A stretch of DNA of 64,000 nt from a virus, in the IMG/VR virus record IMGVR_UViG_3300020470_005894, positions 29,915-93,914 of that record; one strand, given 5' to 3'. Below are positions 17,448 through 26,500 of this stretch, piece after piece (positions within the stretch are counted from its first letter, which is position 1; each line of letters begins with the position of its first letter). Both the position numbers and the translations under genes were made by a program. The notes under the pieces are model-generated. The model was not told the origin of the DNA. It did not search any database and saw only the letters and a program-made list of their open reading frames with translations.

Positions 17448-18740
17448 TTACCCTACATAAATGTACATGGGAATAGTTTTTCCCGTGTTCAGAGTGTTTT
17501 CTGTTATAGTTTTTTGTATCTCTGTCATTTTCTGATAAGTCAATTCGTCAAGCACTTTCTGCAGATCCTCTCTAAGCGCTTTTTGCTCATTTTGACCCTC
17601 GGTGACCAGCTCCTTACCGTTTAAATTAACATTATTACCTGGTATTGGAATTGTCCCAAACTTAGAGCGAATATGGCCAAGTGTCTCTTTAGACAAAGCC
17701 AGCGCAAACCTGCGGATCCACTGTTTGCCAATTGAGTTTATATTCTTATAAGGTATATTTGCTAATGGCAAAGTATTCATATTGTTAACGCCCCCCACAC
17801 GATCTGATCTGTCCTCTTGATCATCCCAGGGCTCTGGATCAATTGAGAACTCAAACCATATTTTTGTAGGCCCAACTGAAGTTGGCAAGGGGTTAATTCT
17901 TAATTTATTATTTTTAATTTGATAGGAATAATGTGAATTTCTCGTATAGATAGCGTCCTCATATGCCATGGCTTGGGCTTTGTTTTGCCATGGAGGAATT
18001 ATCTCAAATGATGAATCATCTGCGTACATTCCGTAGGTTGATAAGTTACCTACGGTGTTTAAACCACCATAATACCCATAAAATCTCCACATCGCATGAG
18101 GAGTCTTATAATAGACTCTTCTAATTATAATTCTTTTGTCGCCAACCTTATTGTAGTAAGGCATACTGCTATCACTAGTGGCAGAGCTAGAAATAATACT
18201 CTGCAAATCATAATCTTGTGTTTGTGTAACAGTGTCGACAGAACCAGAATATATTGGTACCGTGCCACCTAGACCCGTCTCACCAATACTTGAGTCCATT
18301 ACTTTTTTAGCATAACCTAAAATATATTTTGGGTATTTCAGTTCTACGTTAGAATTACTCAAAGAATCAGTTCTCTGACCATCAGAATCAAAAGTTCCAG
18401 TAACAGCACCTAGAGAACTATGGAGTATATTTTTTGACTGATGTACATTAACAATGAAAGAATATTCTAAAGTTGCCTCTTCATAAGCAGCGTAGATGTT
18501 GCCAACTGTTAACTCAATGTCTAATACATCGCCGCCTAATTTTTTGTAAGTATATGCTACCTGATCAGCAGCGCCTGTCATAAAATTAGCGTCGGCTAAG
18601 TCACCGCCAGAAGCTACGTATATACCAAAAGGATAATGACTGGTGTTTTCAGATCCATCGGCTCCCGTGCCTAGCGTGCCTGTAACTGGCAATACAACAG
18701 CTGAAGTTTGTGCTCTGGGCGTTAAAGTGGGTGTTGCCAT
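17448..18740 (-). CDS. Neck protein, gp13-like
   Basis: The product has 430 residues. The N-terminal 60 residues are Thr/Gly-rich. The middle is beta-rich, with long helices at about 345-425 (NINSIGKQWIRRFALALSKE, LGHIRSKFG, ALREDLQKVLDELTYQKMTE). The helix pair preceded by the loop GTIPIPGNNVNLNGKEL is a common feature of connector proteins that bind beneath the portal. It opens the block of neck, sheath and tube genes. T4 gp13 has 309 residues. TAGGAG precedes ATG 18740, and a strong terminator lies upstream at 18811-18850, so the transcript for this gene probably starts in the 18741-18810 gap or arrives by readthrough. Confidence 0.6.
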   Translation of the reverse strand: MATPTLTPRAQTSAVVLPVTGTLGTGADGSENTSHYPFGIYVASGGDLADANFMTGAADQVAYTYKKLGGDVLDIELTVGNIYAAYEEATLEYSFIVNVHQSKNILHSSLGAVTGTFDSDGQRTDSLSNSNVELKYPKYILGYAKKVMDSSIGETGLGGTVPIYSGSVDTVTQTQDYDLQSIISSSATSDSSMPYYNKVGDKRIIIRRVYYKTPHAMWRFYGYYGGLNTVGNLSTYGMYADDSSFEIIPPWQNKAQAMAYEDAIYTRNSHYSYQIKNNKLRINPLPTSVGPTKIWFEFSIDPEPWDDQEDRSDRVGGVNNMNTLPLANIPYKNINSIGKQWIRRFALALSKETLGHIRSKFGTIPIPGNNVNLNGKELVTEGQNEQKALREDLQKVLDELTYQKMTEIQKTITENTLNTGKTIPMYIYVG

Positions 18741-18810
18741 TCATCTGGTCTCCTATCAGTATAATTAGTTAGAAGAGAACGTTTTGTCCTGAAGACATTG
18801 GGGTATATAA

Positions 18811-18850
18811 AACAAAACCCCGCCATGATAACTCAGGACGGGGTTTTTTC
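18811..18850 (-). terminator. Strong bidirectional terminator, CCCCG hairpin
   Basis: The minus strand reads AAAACCCCGTC, a loop of about 11 nt, then GGCGGGGTTTTGTTTT. The 7-bp GC stem (one U-G pair) sits inside A/T tracts, so it can also act on the plus strand. It closes the capsid transcription unit, just after the 46-residue Lys/Ala-rich gene. Confidence 0.8.
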
Positions 18851-18867
18851 TCACCAATTTTATTATT

Positions 18868-19008
18868 TTACTCTTCTTTCTTCTTTTTTGCAGGAGCTTT
18901 TTTAGGAGCAGCTTTTGCTTTTTTAGGAGCAGCCTTGGCAGCTACTGCTTTTTTTTCACGCTCAGCTTTTCTCTCCTCTATCTTTCTGATATCATTTATA
19001 ATTCCCAT
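18868..19008 (-). CDS. Short Lys/Ala-rich basic protein
   Basis: The 46-residue frame starts at ATG 19008, with TAGGAG 6 nt upstream, and ends just before the terminator. The first 20 residues are a charged helix (MGIINDIRKIEERKAEREKK). The rest is a run of Ala, Pro and Lys with repeated AAPKKAKAAPKKAPAKKKK-like text, similar to histone H1 tails and to the tails of bacterial DNA-binding proteins. It could bind DNA or RNA, or act as a capsid-associated counter-ion. It follows the capsid accessory gene by 9 nt. No family assigned. Confidence 0.7.
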   Translation of the reverse strand: MGIINDIRKIEERKAEREKKAVAAKAAPKKAKAAPKKAPAKKKKEE

Positions 19009-19017
19009 GATAATCTC

Positions 19018-19842
19018 CTAGACTTCCCAAGCGACGCGAATGTAATTAACTTGAATATTGTTAGTCGCACCGGTTGTCTCTTGGAAAAGAATTGGCCTTA
19101 AGGAACTATCATCTGGAATATTTGAGCTGATAGTTTTAACTAAAGTCATATCTCCAGGTTCAGTACCAGATGCAGCCTGAGAATGATAAAGTTTAACTAC
19201 CGAACCATCCCAGTGAAGAGCCATATTCAGGACATCATTATCAGCAGCATAAGTCAAGGCAGTCGGAAAAGCTGCAGCGATCGTCCCATCACCATTTTTG
19301 TTGTGTGCATACTGAATTGCATCAACGTTATGCGCAGGCTTGACAAATCCAATTCTGTCGGTGCCGCCGCCGGCAGCTTCAAGGTGAATCGAGTCGACGG
19401 TAATAGCATTCTCCGTAACACCGAAAAAGAATTCAGCGTCGTCATGATTTGCGACCTTAATAGAAGCTTCCATCCACCATCTTTTTGTGCTTGATGCGCA
19501 GCTAATCGGCGCAGCATCAAGGCCGATTGCTGTTTGATTTCCTGCAGAGTTGCCACCAGCTAGCTGAATAGAGCCATCTGTAAAATCACTATCACTATTA
19601 ATAGCAGTGACCGCGCCAGAGTTGGCATCGTCAAAAAGCCAGATACCAGTTGTTGCGTTATCAGCAACCGGAAGCAAATCAACCACGCCGCCTGCGTGCA
19701 TTTGTCCCATACATGCGACTTTTAAATTACGGCGCAAGCCAGGCACCATCGGAGGGCGGACATACCCCCACTCATCGTTTTTACTACGAGGTACTTCCAT
19801 AAGGCTATCAAGCCTCCTACGTCCTAATCTTCGACTTCCCAT
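19018..19842 (-). CDS. Probable capsid accessory/decoration protein
   Basis: The protein has 274 residues. It begins with an Arg-rich tail (MGSRRLGRRRLDSL), followed by YVRPPMVPGLRRN, and then a beta-sandwich-like domain (residues about 75-270) with KRWWMEASIKVANHDDAEFF and a closing INVNYIRVAWEV-like strand. This resembles concanavalin-type or laminin-G-type sandwiches seen in virion surface proteins. It lies after the capsid gene with its own structured leader, consistent with high expression. AAAAAAGGAG precedes ATG 19842. Function as a head decoration is inferred from context; a tail-associated role is possible. Confidence 0.6.
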   Translation of the reverse strand: MGSRRLGRRRLDSLMEVPRSKNDEWGYVRPPMVPGLRRNLKVACMGQMHAGGVVDLLPVADNATTGIWLFDDANSGAVTAINSDSDFTDGSIQLAGGNSAGNQTAIGLDAAPISCASSTKRWWMEASIKVANHDDAEFFFGVTENAITVDSIHLEAAGGGTDRIGFVKPAHNVDAIQYAHNKNGDGTIAAAFPTALTYAADNDVLNMALHWDGSVVKLYHSQAASGTEPGDMTLVKTISSNIPDDSSLRPILFQETTGATNNIQVNYIRVAWEV

Positions 19843-19861
19843 TTTTTGTTTCTCCTTTTTT

Positions 19862-19944
19862 AAGTTATCGATAACTTGATTTTAATCACGAAACATAGCC
19901 AGCCACCTCGGCTATGAATCTTCAAGGGTCAGTGGCCCCGACCC
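19862..19944 (-). promoter_or_regulatory. Structured leader: two hairpins and a 16-nt palindrome
   Basis: Reading leftward: hairpin 1 at 19926-19944 (GGGTC / GACCC, 9-nt loop); hairpin 2 at 19894-19916 (CATAGCC / GGCTATG, 9-nt loop); and a perfect 16-nt palindrome AAGTTATCGATAACTT at 19862-19877, directly before the Shine-Dalgarno of the gene starting at 19842. There is no coding frame of note between 19843 and 20062. The order suggests a stable 5' UTR that may protect the message or control initiation. Confidence 0.45.
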
Positions 19945-19969
19945 GGGAGAATAATTTCAAGTTGTATTA

Positions 19970-19977
19970 TAAATAGT
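19970..19977 (-). promoter_or_regulatory. ACTATTTA element before the structured leader
   Basis: The minus strand reads CAACTATTTATAATAC about 25 nt before hairpin 1. If it is a promoter core, the transcript would start close to the hairpins, giving a leader of roughly 110-125 nt. Confidence 0.45.
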
Positions 19978-20062
19978 TGATTTAAAAGTCAAAATCTCAA
20001 AAATTAGCAGCGATATTTTTTTGAGTATTCTGATTTTTTAAAGGTTAAAAGTTTTGTGACTT

Positions 20063-20266
20063 TTATTCAGACTCTTCCTCTTCAACTGTCTCCTCTGAAT
20101 CTGATACTTCTTCAGATGATTCTGGGTTAAGGGCAGATAACAAGCCAATTGCTTCTGCTAATAAACCAGCTTCTTCAAGACTAAAAGCTCCTCTTTTCTG
20201 AGCTAGCTGCGCAGCTTGAACCAATAAATCGACAGCTTGTCCCGGTGTTTCAACTCTTTGTGACAT
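20063..20266 (-). CDS. Small acidic protein downstream of capsid gene
   Basis: The 67-residue protein has a helical Ala/Leu-rich first part (QAVDLLVQAAQLAQKRGAF, EEAGLLAEAIGLLSAL) and a tail of almost only Ser, Glu and Asp (SSEEVSDSEETVEEEESE). AGAAGGAG lies 8 nt before ATG 20266. It is separated from the capsid gene by a strong terminator, so it may depend on readthrough or its own promoter. The two amphipathic helices could form a small bundle that binds a capsid or scaffold protein. I do not recognise it. Confidence 0.65.
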   Translation of the reverse strand: MSQRVETPGQAVDLLVQAAQLAQKRGAFSLEEAGLLAEAIGLLSALNPESSEEVSDSEETVEEEESE

Positions 20267-20332
20267 TTTATTCTCCTTCTAATATGTCGGTGTCACCATT
20301 ATATAGGCATAAGATATTAATGTTAAATTTTT

Positions 20333-20370
20333 TTTAAAAAAAACCCCGCCAAGGAAAACCCAAGGCGGGG
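20333..20370 (-). terminator. Strong terminator after the capsid gene
   Basis: The minus strand reads GCCCCGCC, a 13-nt loop region, then GGCGGGG followed by eight T. The stem is 7 bp of G/C, with two further pairs possible inside. Position is 28 nt after the capsid stop codon. The stem sequence matches the terminator at 18811-18850. Confidence 0.88.
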
Positions 20371-20397
20371 CATAATTTAATCAACCTTTATTGGTGA

Positions 20398-22266
20398 TTA
20401 GCTAGAGCCTTCCTCACCGAGGAGGCCGCGGACAACAACAAGACCATACATATCAGGTCGGACCATCTTCTTGGCGTATCGAGTCATGACTCCCTTACGG
20501 GGCACGAAATCCTCGGTACCGAAGATCGTCGGAGTGACCTGGAGAGGCACATATGGAGCGTAAACATAGCCACTTTCAAGGAAGCTTCCGCCGCGTCGTC
20601 CAACGAGAACGAGATTACGGGGGAAGTAGGGATCGACATATACGTCCCACTTCTTGGAAAGTGAACCAACGTTGACAGCGCCAACAGAGCCCTTGTCAGA
20701 ATCATGAGTAATGCTCGCACGGAAACCAGCAGTAAACTCAAGGATATTAGCAACTTCAGGTGACGTCACCAAGAAGTTAGCTCCACCGCGAAGAGTTTTT
20801 CTGTGAATCTGAGCTGAAACATCATTAATGGTCTCAACAAGAGTCTCATACCACTCGCTAACCGTACCGGTGAAGTCCGGAGCAGCGGCAGCTGCACCAA
20901 GCTCGGAACCAGTGTTACGGCTAACAAACAAACCAGGCGAACGTGACCAGTAGAAAGTACTAGCAGTGGCGCCTTCGATGAGGTCCTTAACAATCTCACG
21001 ATCGATCTCAAGAGCAATCTGCTCGGAGAGAATCTGAGTAAGCTCAACCTCGGCGTCGAGGTTGTGGTAAGCGTTGAGGTCCTGACCAAGTTCAGGGGTC
21101 CACTTAGCTTTGAGCTTCTTCGTCATCGCGGTAACAGCAATGCTGTCGACCTTGATGTCAATCTCAGGAATCTCATCTTTTGCAGCAGCTGAAGCGCGAT
21201 TTGTATCCACTCCGGCAGTTGCACCAGCTTCTTCAAGGCCCCAGTTATCAGTTCCCTTAATCGCGCCGAGAGCATCAGCAGTCGTAAATGCGTCGATCAT
21301 TGGGTAGGTCAAAAGTAGAGCTGCCGCGTCGATGTCGCCGGCAGTAAGAGCTGAACCCTGCACGTAGAAAGTAATACCGCAGTTGTTTTTACCATGGTAA
21401 AGATTCTCTAAAGTCACACCATTGGAGGCCTTTGTGCCCAGGTGGGTTAACCTACGAAGAATCTTTGCTCCGGTACCAGGAACAGGCGTACCATCAGCCT
21501 CAGTAAGATTGAAAGCACCCATGTTTCTGAAGTTCATTTTAGCAGCCTCAGCAGCAGTAACATGAACAACAACTTCACAAATTTCATCAGTAGCCGTGCC
21601 TCCTAGGACATCGGGGTCATGACGAATAGCGTTTTTCTGTGCCTCGGTCAAGTTCTGAACCTGAACCTCAGAGCCTGCAAACGCCGTAAAGCTAGTGTGC
21701 GTAGAGCTGAAAGCAGGCGCAGTAGCAATTGTCGCGAAGGTTGTACGAGCACTAGAATCAGCAGCAAGCGCAAGAGCACCAGTCACGTGTGAGTAAGCGT
21801 TGGAAAGGTCATAGAAACCGCCGCCTTCTTCAGTGATGTCGGAAACACCACCAGTCAGCTGGCTACCAACAACTCCGCCACCATATAGCGAGTCGCTCTG
21901 ATCAATACCGAGACGAGCTGCGGTTTGGTCACTGTACTGGAAATCCAGGAAGAAAATGAGACCGGACGGCAAGCTCATTGGCTGAACCGACACGAGATCA
22001 TTTGCAAGTAGTCCACCGAATACACGACGGACAATCGGGAACGCTACGGAAGCGAATCCCTCAACATCACCAGCTGCCATAGATGAAGCCTCTTTAAGAA
22101 GCTGAGCAGCCTGATTTTCTAATAGACGGGCCATGCCCTGTCTTGAGCTATCGTCTTCAAGACCCTCAAGAAGTCCGGTGCGTTCCCACTTCTCTAATAG
22201 AGCAGCACCTTCTCTCTGGAGGCTTCTTTGTGCGATGCCTTCAGTTAGCTTTTTTAATACAGACAT
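20398..22266 (-). CDS. 23: Major capsid protein gp23
   Basis: This 622-residue protein has the gp23 layout: a helical N-terminal delta region (residues 1-59), then FPIVRRVFGGLLANDLVSVQPM, SGLIFFLDFQYSD, KWTPELGQDLNAYHNLDAEV, LVTSPEVANILEFTAGF-like text and a C-terminal domain with WDVYVDPYFPRNLVLVG and KKMVRPDMYGLVVVRGL. T4 gp23 has 521 residues; the extra length falls in the middle third (about 200-330), probably a surface insertion domain. A prohead protease site of the LxE type is visible at LLKE|ASS after residue 59, close to the T4 cleavage position. It has TAAAGGAG 8 nt before ATG and a strong terminator after it. Confidence 0.94.
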   Translation of the reverse strand: MSVLKKLTEGIAQRSLQREGAALLEKWERTGLLEGLEDDSSRQGMARLLENQAAQLLKEASSMAAGDVEGFASVAFPIVRRVFGGLLANDLVSVQPMSLPSGLIFFLDFQYSDQTAARLGIDQSDSLYGGGVVGSQLTGGVSDITEEGGGFYDLSNAYSHVTGALALAADSSARTTFATIATAPAFSSTHTSFTAFAGSEVQVQNLTEAQKNAIRHDPDVLGGTATDEICEVVVHVTAAEAAKMNFRNMGAFNLTEADGTPVPGTGAKILRRLTHLGTKASNGVTLENLYHGKNNCGITFYVQGSALTAGDIDAAALLLTYPMIDAFTTADALGAIKGTDNWGLEEAGATAGVDTNRASAAAKDEIPEIDIKVDSIAVTAMTKKLKAKWTPELGQDLNAYHNLDAEVELTQILSEQIALEIDREIVKDLIEGATASTFYWSRSPGLFVSRNTGSELGAAAAAPDFTGTVSEWYETLVETINDVSAQIHRKTLRGGANFLVTSPEVANILEFTAGFRASITHDSDKGSVGAVNVGSLSKKWDVYVDPYFPRNLVLVGRRGGSFLESGYVYAPYVPLQVTPTIFGTEDFVPRKGVMTRYAKKMVRPDMYGLVVVRGLLGEEGSS

Positions 22267-22307
22267 TTTTTTAATCTCCTTTATAGTTTATAATCTGTTT
22301 AACCTTG

Positions 22308-23471
22308 CTAGGATTTTATTCCTGCAAGAGATTTCCAACGATCATACGTTGGACTACTTTCTTTTTGCCTGACAGGCTCTCTTCTCCTGTTAGACAAAAT
22401 CATTGAAGAGGATTTTTCGACTGCTTCGCCTAGTGATTCCGGCCGCTTTTTACGAGAGGTGCTGCCCACTGTGCCTTCAAGGGTCTCAAATATTACTTTT
22501 GCTTCTTCAATTGTACTAGCACTAGACAGACTTTCGACAAGTTTTTTCTTTTGCCGCTCATTCATGGAGTTGCTGTTTAATACTTTGTTCTGATAAAGTA
22601 GTTTAGCATTTGCTAAATTAACCTCATCAAGTTTTTCTTTTAATTGTAGTACAGCTTGACTAAATCTAGCCGCTTGTTTATGCGACTCCTCAATAACTGT
22701 TCTAAATTGTGTGTTTTGTGTTGTTAAGTGCTCGTTAACACTTTGCAGCTTTTTCACTGCATTGTTAATCTCTGCTCTGTGCTCTCTTCTAACAGAATCT
22801 TGCTCTAGGGCTAATAATTCTTCTTCTGCCAGTCTGACGGTTGATTCTGGCAGGCCGGCCCAGCCTCCTTTACGAGTAGCCAGGGGATCAATATCAACTA
22901 TTAATGCTTCTTGAATTGCTTCCTCCAGGGTTGCCTCAAAATCTGCCTCATCAAGAACAATTTCTTCATCCATCACATCACCCTCTTCCAAACTATACTC
23001 TTCCAAGCCATACCCTTCTGTGAAAGACGCTTCGGGAGCGCCTAAACCAGGTACATTGGGATCTTCCCCGACCATTTCCTCCAGATCAACTTTGTCCATC
23101 TCAAGAAGCACATTTTCTTGTATTTCTGGGTCGTCAATAAAGTCGCCGCCGAAGCGCATTGTTTCACTTAGTTTTGTGACCTCTTTCATTAATTGTTCCA
23201 AAGGAATCTCGACTTCTTCATCTAAATCTTCTGTGGTGACTGCAAGAGGAATATGCTCCATTACTTTTGGAGGCTCTCCAGTTTCGCCCTCTTCAGCAGG
23301 ATTAGGCCCAGCGCCCATAGCAGCTGCTGGGTCTTCTTGCTCAAGCAAGGATGAAACAGCATTTTTAATTTGATTTGAATACTTTTCTAAAACTAAATTT
23401 TCAGCATTTCTAACTGCAGCCTCTTTTAAAGCAGCGGCATCAATTATCGCTTTTTCTAACATGTCAGACAT
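22308..23471 (-). CDS. 22: Prohead scaffold / core protein gp22-like
   Basis: The product has 387 residues and lies directly before the capsid gene, the T4 position of gp22. Residues 40-200 are very acidic with several possible LxE/IxE protease sites. Residues 225-310 form a long coiled coil (REHRAEINNAVKKLQSVNEH ... QAVLQLKEKLDEVNLANAKL). The C-terminal 90 residues are basic. It should form the internal core on which gp23 assembles and then be cut into peptides by the gp21 protease. T4 gp22 has 269 residues. CTAGGAGAG precedes ATG 23471, with an ACTATTTA element 31 nt upstream. Confidence 0.82.
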   Translation of the reverse strand: MSDMLEKAIIDAAALKEAAVRNAENLVLEKYSNQIKNAVSSLLEQEDPAAAMGAGPNPAEEGETGEPPKVMEHIPLAVTTEDLDEEVEIPLEQLMKEVTKLSETMRFGGDFIDDPEIQENVLLEMDKVDLEEMVGEDPNVPGLGAPEASFTEGYGLEEYSLEEGDVMDEEIVLDEADFEATLEEAIQEALIVDIDPLATRKGGWAGLPESTVRLAEEELLALEQDSVRREHRAEINNAVKKLQSVNEHLTTQNTQFRTVIEESHKQAARFSQAVLQLKEKLDEVNLANAKLLYQNKVLNSNSMNERQKKKLVESLSSASTIEEAKVIFETLEGTVGSTSRKKRPESLGEAVEKSSSMILSNRRREPVRQKESSPTYDRWKSLAGIKS

Positions 23472-23501
23472 TTAATCTCTCCTAGAAACAATAGGTCATA
23501 G

Positions 23502-23509
23502 TAAATAGT
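23502..23509 (-). promoter_or_regulatory. ACTATTTA element before scaffold gene
   Basis: The minus strand reads CTACTATTTACTATG in the gap after the 1891-residue fibre gene, 31 nt before the scaffold start. It would let scaffold and capsid be transcribed apart from the fibre gene. Confidence 0.4.
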
Positions 23510-23567
23510 AGGTAGAAGCTTTAAATGACTGTTTTTTGAAAACGTAGCTTTGTCCACTCAACCACTC

Positions 23568-26500
23568 CTAAGATGTTATAGTGTAAGCAGGGCCATCGGG
23601 AACAATTTGTACCGCCTCGCTGCTGCTGGCGGCGTTTGTAACTCGAAACAAGAAATTACGTGCTTGGCCAGGTGTAAGTGTATAGGTGGTTGCCGCTTGT
23701 CCCTGAGGATCGGTGACACCAGTTCCAAGATCTAGAACAATATTATTAGCGCCGTCGCCTCCACCTGTGTCGAAATCAAAATTACAATATTTAAAAGTGA
23801 ATATCTGGTTGTTAACACATCCTGGAATTGCAGCAACTATTTGAGCTGCAGTTGGTGTGATATCGGTACGCGTGCCTGATAGGGCACCGTTCGTACCCCG
23901 GGCGAGAGCTGCATAAATCAATTGTGCGACAGTTATGGTGTGATTACCATCGGTGTTGACTTGATTGAGAACTTGCGTTGTTATAATTGGGCCGTTCGCG
24001 CGTATGGCAAGAGCCGGCCAAGCTGAGTCTTGCTGAATGTCTAGAGGAACAGTCTTGGTAGCAGATCCATTGTCATTAACAATTTTAACTATTTGTTGAA
24101 GATTGGTTGATGTGCCGTCATATTCTGCATAAATCAAGTTACCGCCATTTAAACTATTATTCGTACATGTCAAGTTTATTACTTTACCACTCGTAAGAGC
24201 GTCGGCCGATACATCAATAGCGGTACCAGTTGTCAGTGCATCACCGTTAAGTTCTAAGATTATACCATCTGTTTGCTCAGAGTCAATTCTAAAGGCTCTT
24301 GCTGCGGTACCGTCTGTTCCATCAAAATCAATATCCAAGCCAACAATTGCGTTAGAATCAGATGCATTTGAAGCATCTTTAGTAATCTTAACGATTGTGT
24401 AATCATCTGTTGAAGTACCTGAGCCATTGATATCCAAAAGGACAGCGCCATTCAAGTTGTTGCTTGTGCTAGCTAGGGAGATACCCTTACCAGTAGTAAG
24501 GCCATCTGCTGAAATATTTATAACATTCGAACTAGTTAATGCGTCAGCTGTAATATCAACAACGTTTGCATCTTCATTCCCGGCGTCAATGTCAAGCGCA
24601 ATTGCGTCTGGGTCGTCATTGTCAATTAACAAAGCCGGCGCGCCTGAGTCTGAATCGTTTTCAATCTCAACTCCGTCACCATCAAGTTTAATGGCGCCGT
24701 CAATAGTGAATGTAAGATCAGCCGCATGCCCGCCGTCATCAACAGTGGTGATAGTAGTGGCGCCAGCAGCACCGACTTGAATTTTGAATAAATCATCTGC
24801 GTCTGCGGAACTTTGTATTGTTAAATCATCGCCACCATCAGCGCACTTAAGCACAAGGCCAAGATTGTTGTCGCCGCCTGTTGCAGTAATCTCCATGCCA
24901 GTGGCGGTACCGGCACCATTCGTGCCAGCAGTTGCAGTAATAATAGCACCTGTAACAGCTGCAGTTCCTGCATCTGCATCATGTGTCAGGGTCGGGGTGA
25001 TACTGGCACCAATCATTGTGTTAGTGCCGTTGGTCGCAGAAGTGTTGTCCATATCCAAAAACAAGCCATAAATTGTATTATTGGACGTTGTATTGCCTGT
25101 CTTGTCAAAGTTTATGTCCAAAGCTTTTATGGTTGCCGCGCTTGTATCAGTGTAAGTATGTGTAATTACAACACCATCTGCGTCGGCGGCGCCGGGATCA
25201 ATAGTCGCTTTACCATCTAGATTAAAACCGCCAACACATTTGATGGCGTCGGTAGCATCACCAGTGACAATAAGTGAGTCAGCTGACATGTCCCAATGTA
25301 TATGATTGCCTGCTGACTCTCCATAGAACTTAAAGTCAATACCATGATTATCTGCGCCACCGATAAGAATACCCTCAGTTTCACCATCGTGATCCCATGT
25401 AATTCCTACATGTGCCGCTGTAGCAGAATGCAATACAAGATCTGCGCCGTCGCCGCTGGTACCGACGTTAAGTGTGGATCCATCAAAAGTAAGTTGGGCT
25501 TCGCCGTTTAGAGCGTCCGAAGAGCTAAACGTTGCTATTCGATCATCTGAACCATTTGCGACAGCAGAAACTGCACCGCCGCCGCCACTGGCCCAAGAAG
25601 GTATACCGCTGGCTAACTTAAGGACTTGGCCATCCGATCCTTTTGCCAATCTTACATACTTAGTGCCATTATAATATAAAATGTCACCAGATGCATCTGA
25701 GCCGACAGCAAAGCCACCTGCAAAAGTAACCAACTGTGCTTCACTGATCGTAAGGGCTGTTTGGAGCCCAGAATCATTATTAGTTTTAAGAATCAGCTGG
25801 CCTTTTTCATCGTCGGATGAACCAACATGGCTAACTTCAATCTGACCTAATGCGTTATTACCATGATCCTCAAATATAATCTTGGTTTCACACCCTCCAG
25901 CAGAGTTCTCAGAAGTGCTGTTCTGCAAAGTTAGATAAGCATCGGCGCCTTTAAGCTGAAGTAGGGTGCCTGGAGCTGAATCGCCAATACCAACATTGCC
26001 ATCAGTATGAATTCGCATGCGTTCTGCAGGGGTGGCAGCTGCTGTACCACTTGATCCTGCTACGGCAGTCTTGAATTGTATTGATGAAGTGCCAGTGCCT
26101 GTAGCTGCTCCAGATGATAATACTAGATCTCCGCCAGTCCTATTTGCTGTGCCGGAACCAGCTGTTACACCGCCTGAAGTAATTGTCAGACTCTTGCCTG
26201 CTGTTCCTGCAGCCGTAGCAGTAACGCCAAGTGTTGCGTTCTGGCCGTTTCCATAAGTGACGTCTCCGCCAGAGACAGTTAGGTCACCAGTTAATGTAAC
26301 ATCATTTGGTAGACCAATTGTGACAGTGGTGCCGGTGGCCGAGGTGTTAACCTCATTGCTTGTGCCGACTATTGATAAAGTCTCGCTGTTGAGATCAATA
26401 TCAATCGTTCCTGAATCTGCAGTAACATCCAGATCTTCAGCTGTGATTAGAGCTTCAATCTTATCTTGAATAGCAGCAGATGTCATTAGGCTTGTGTTAT

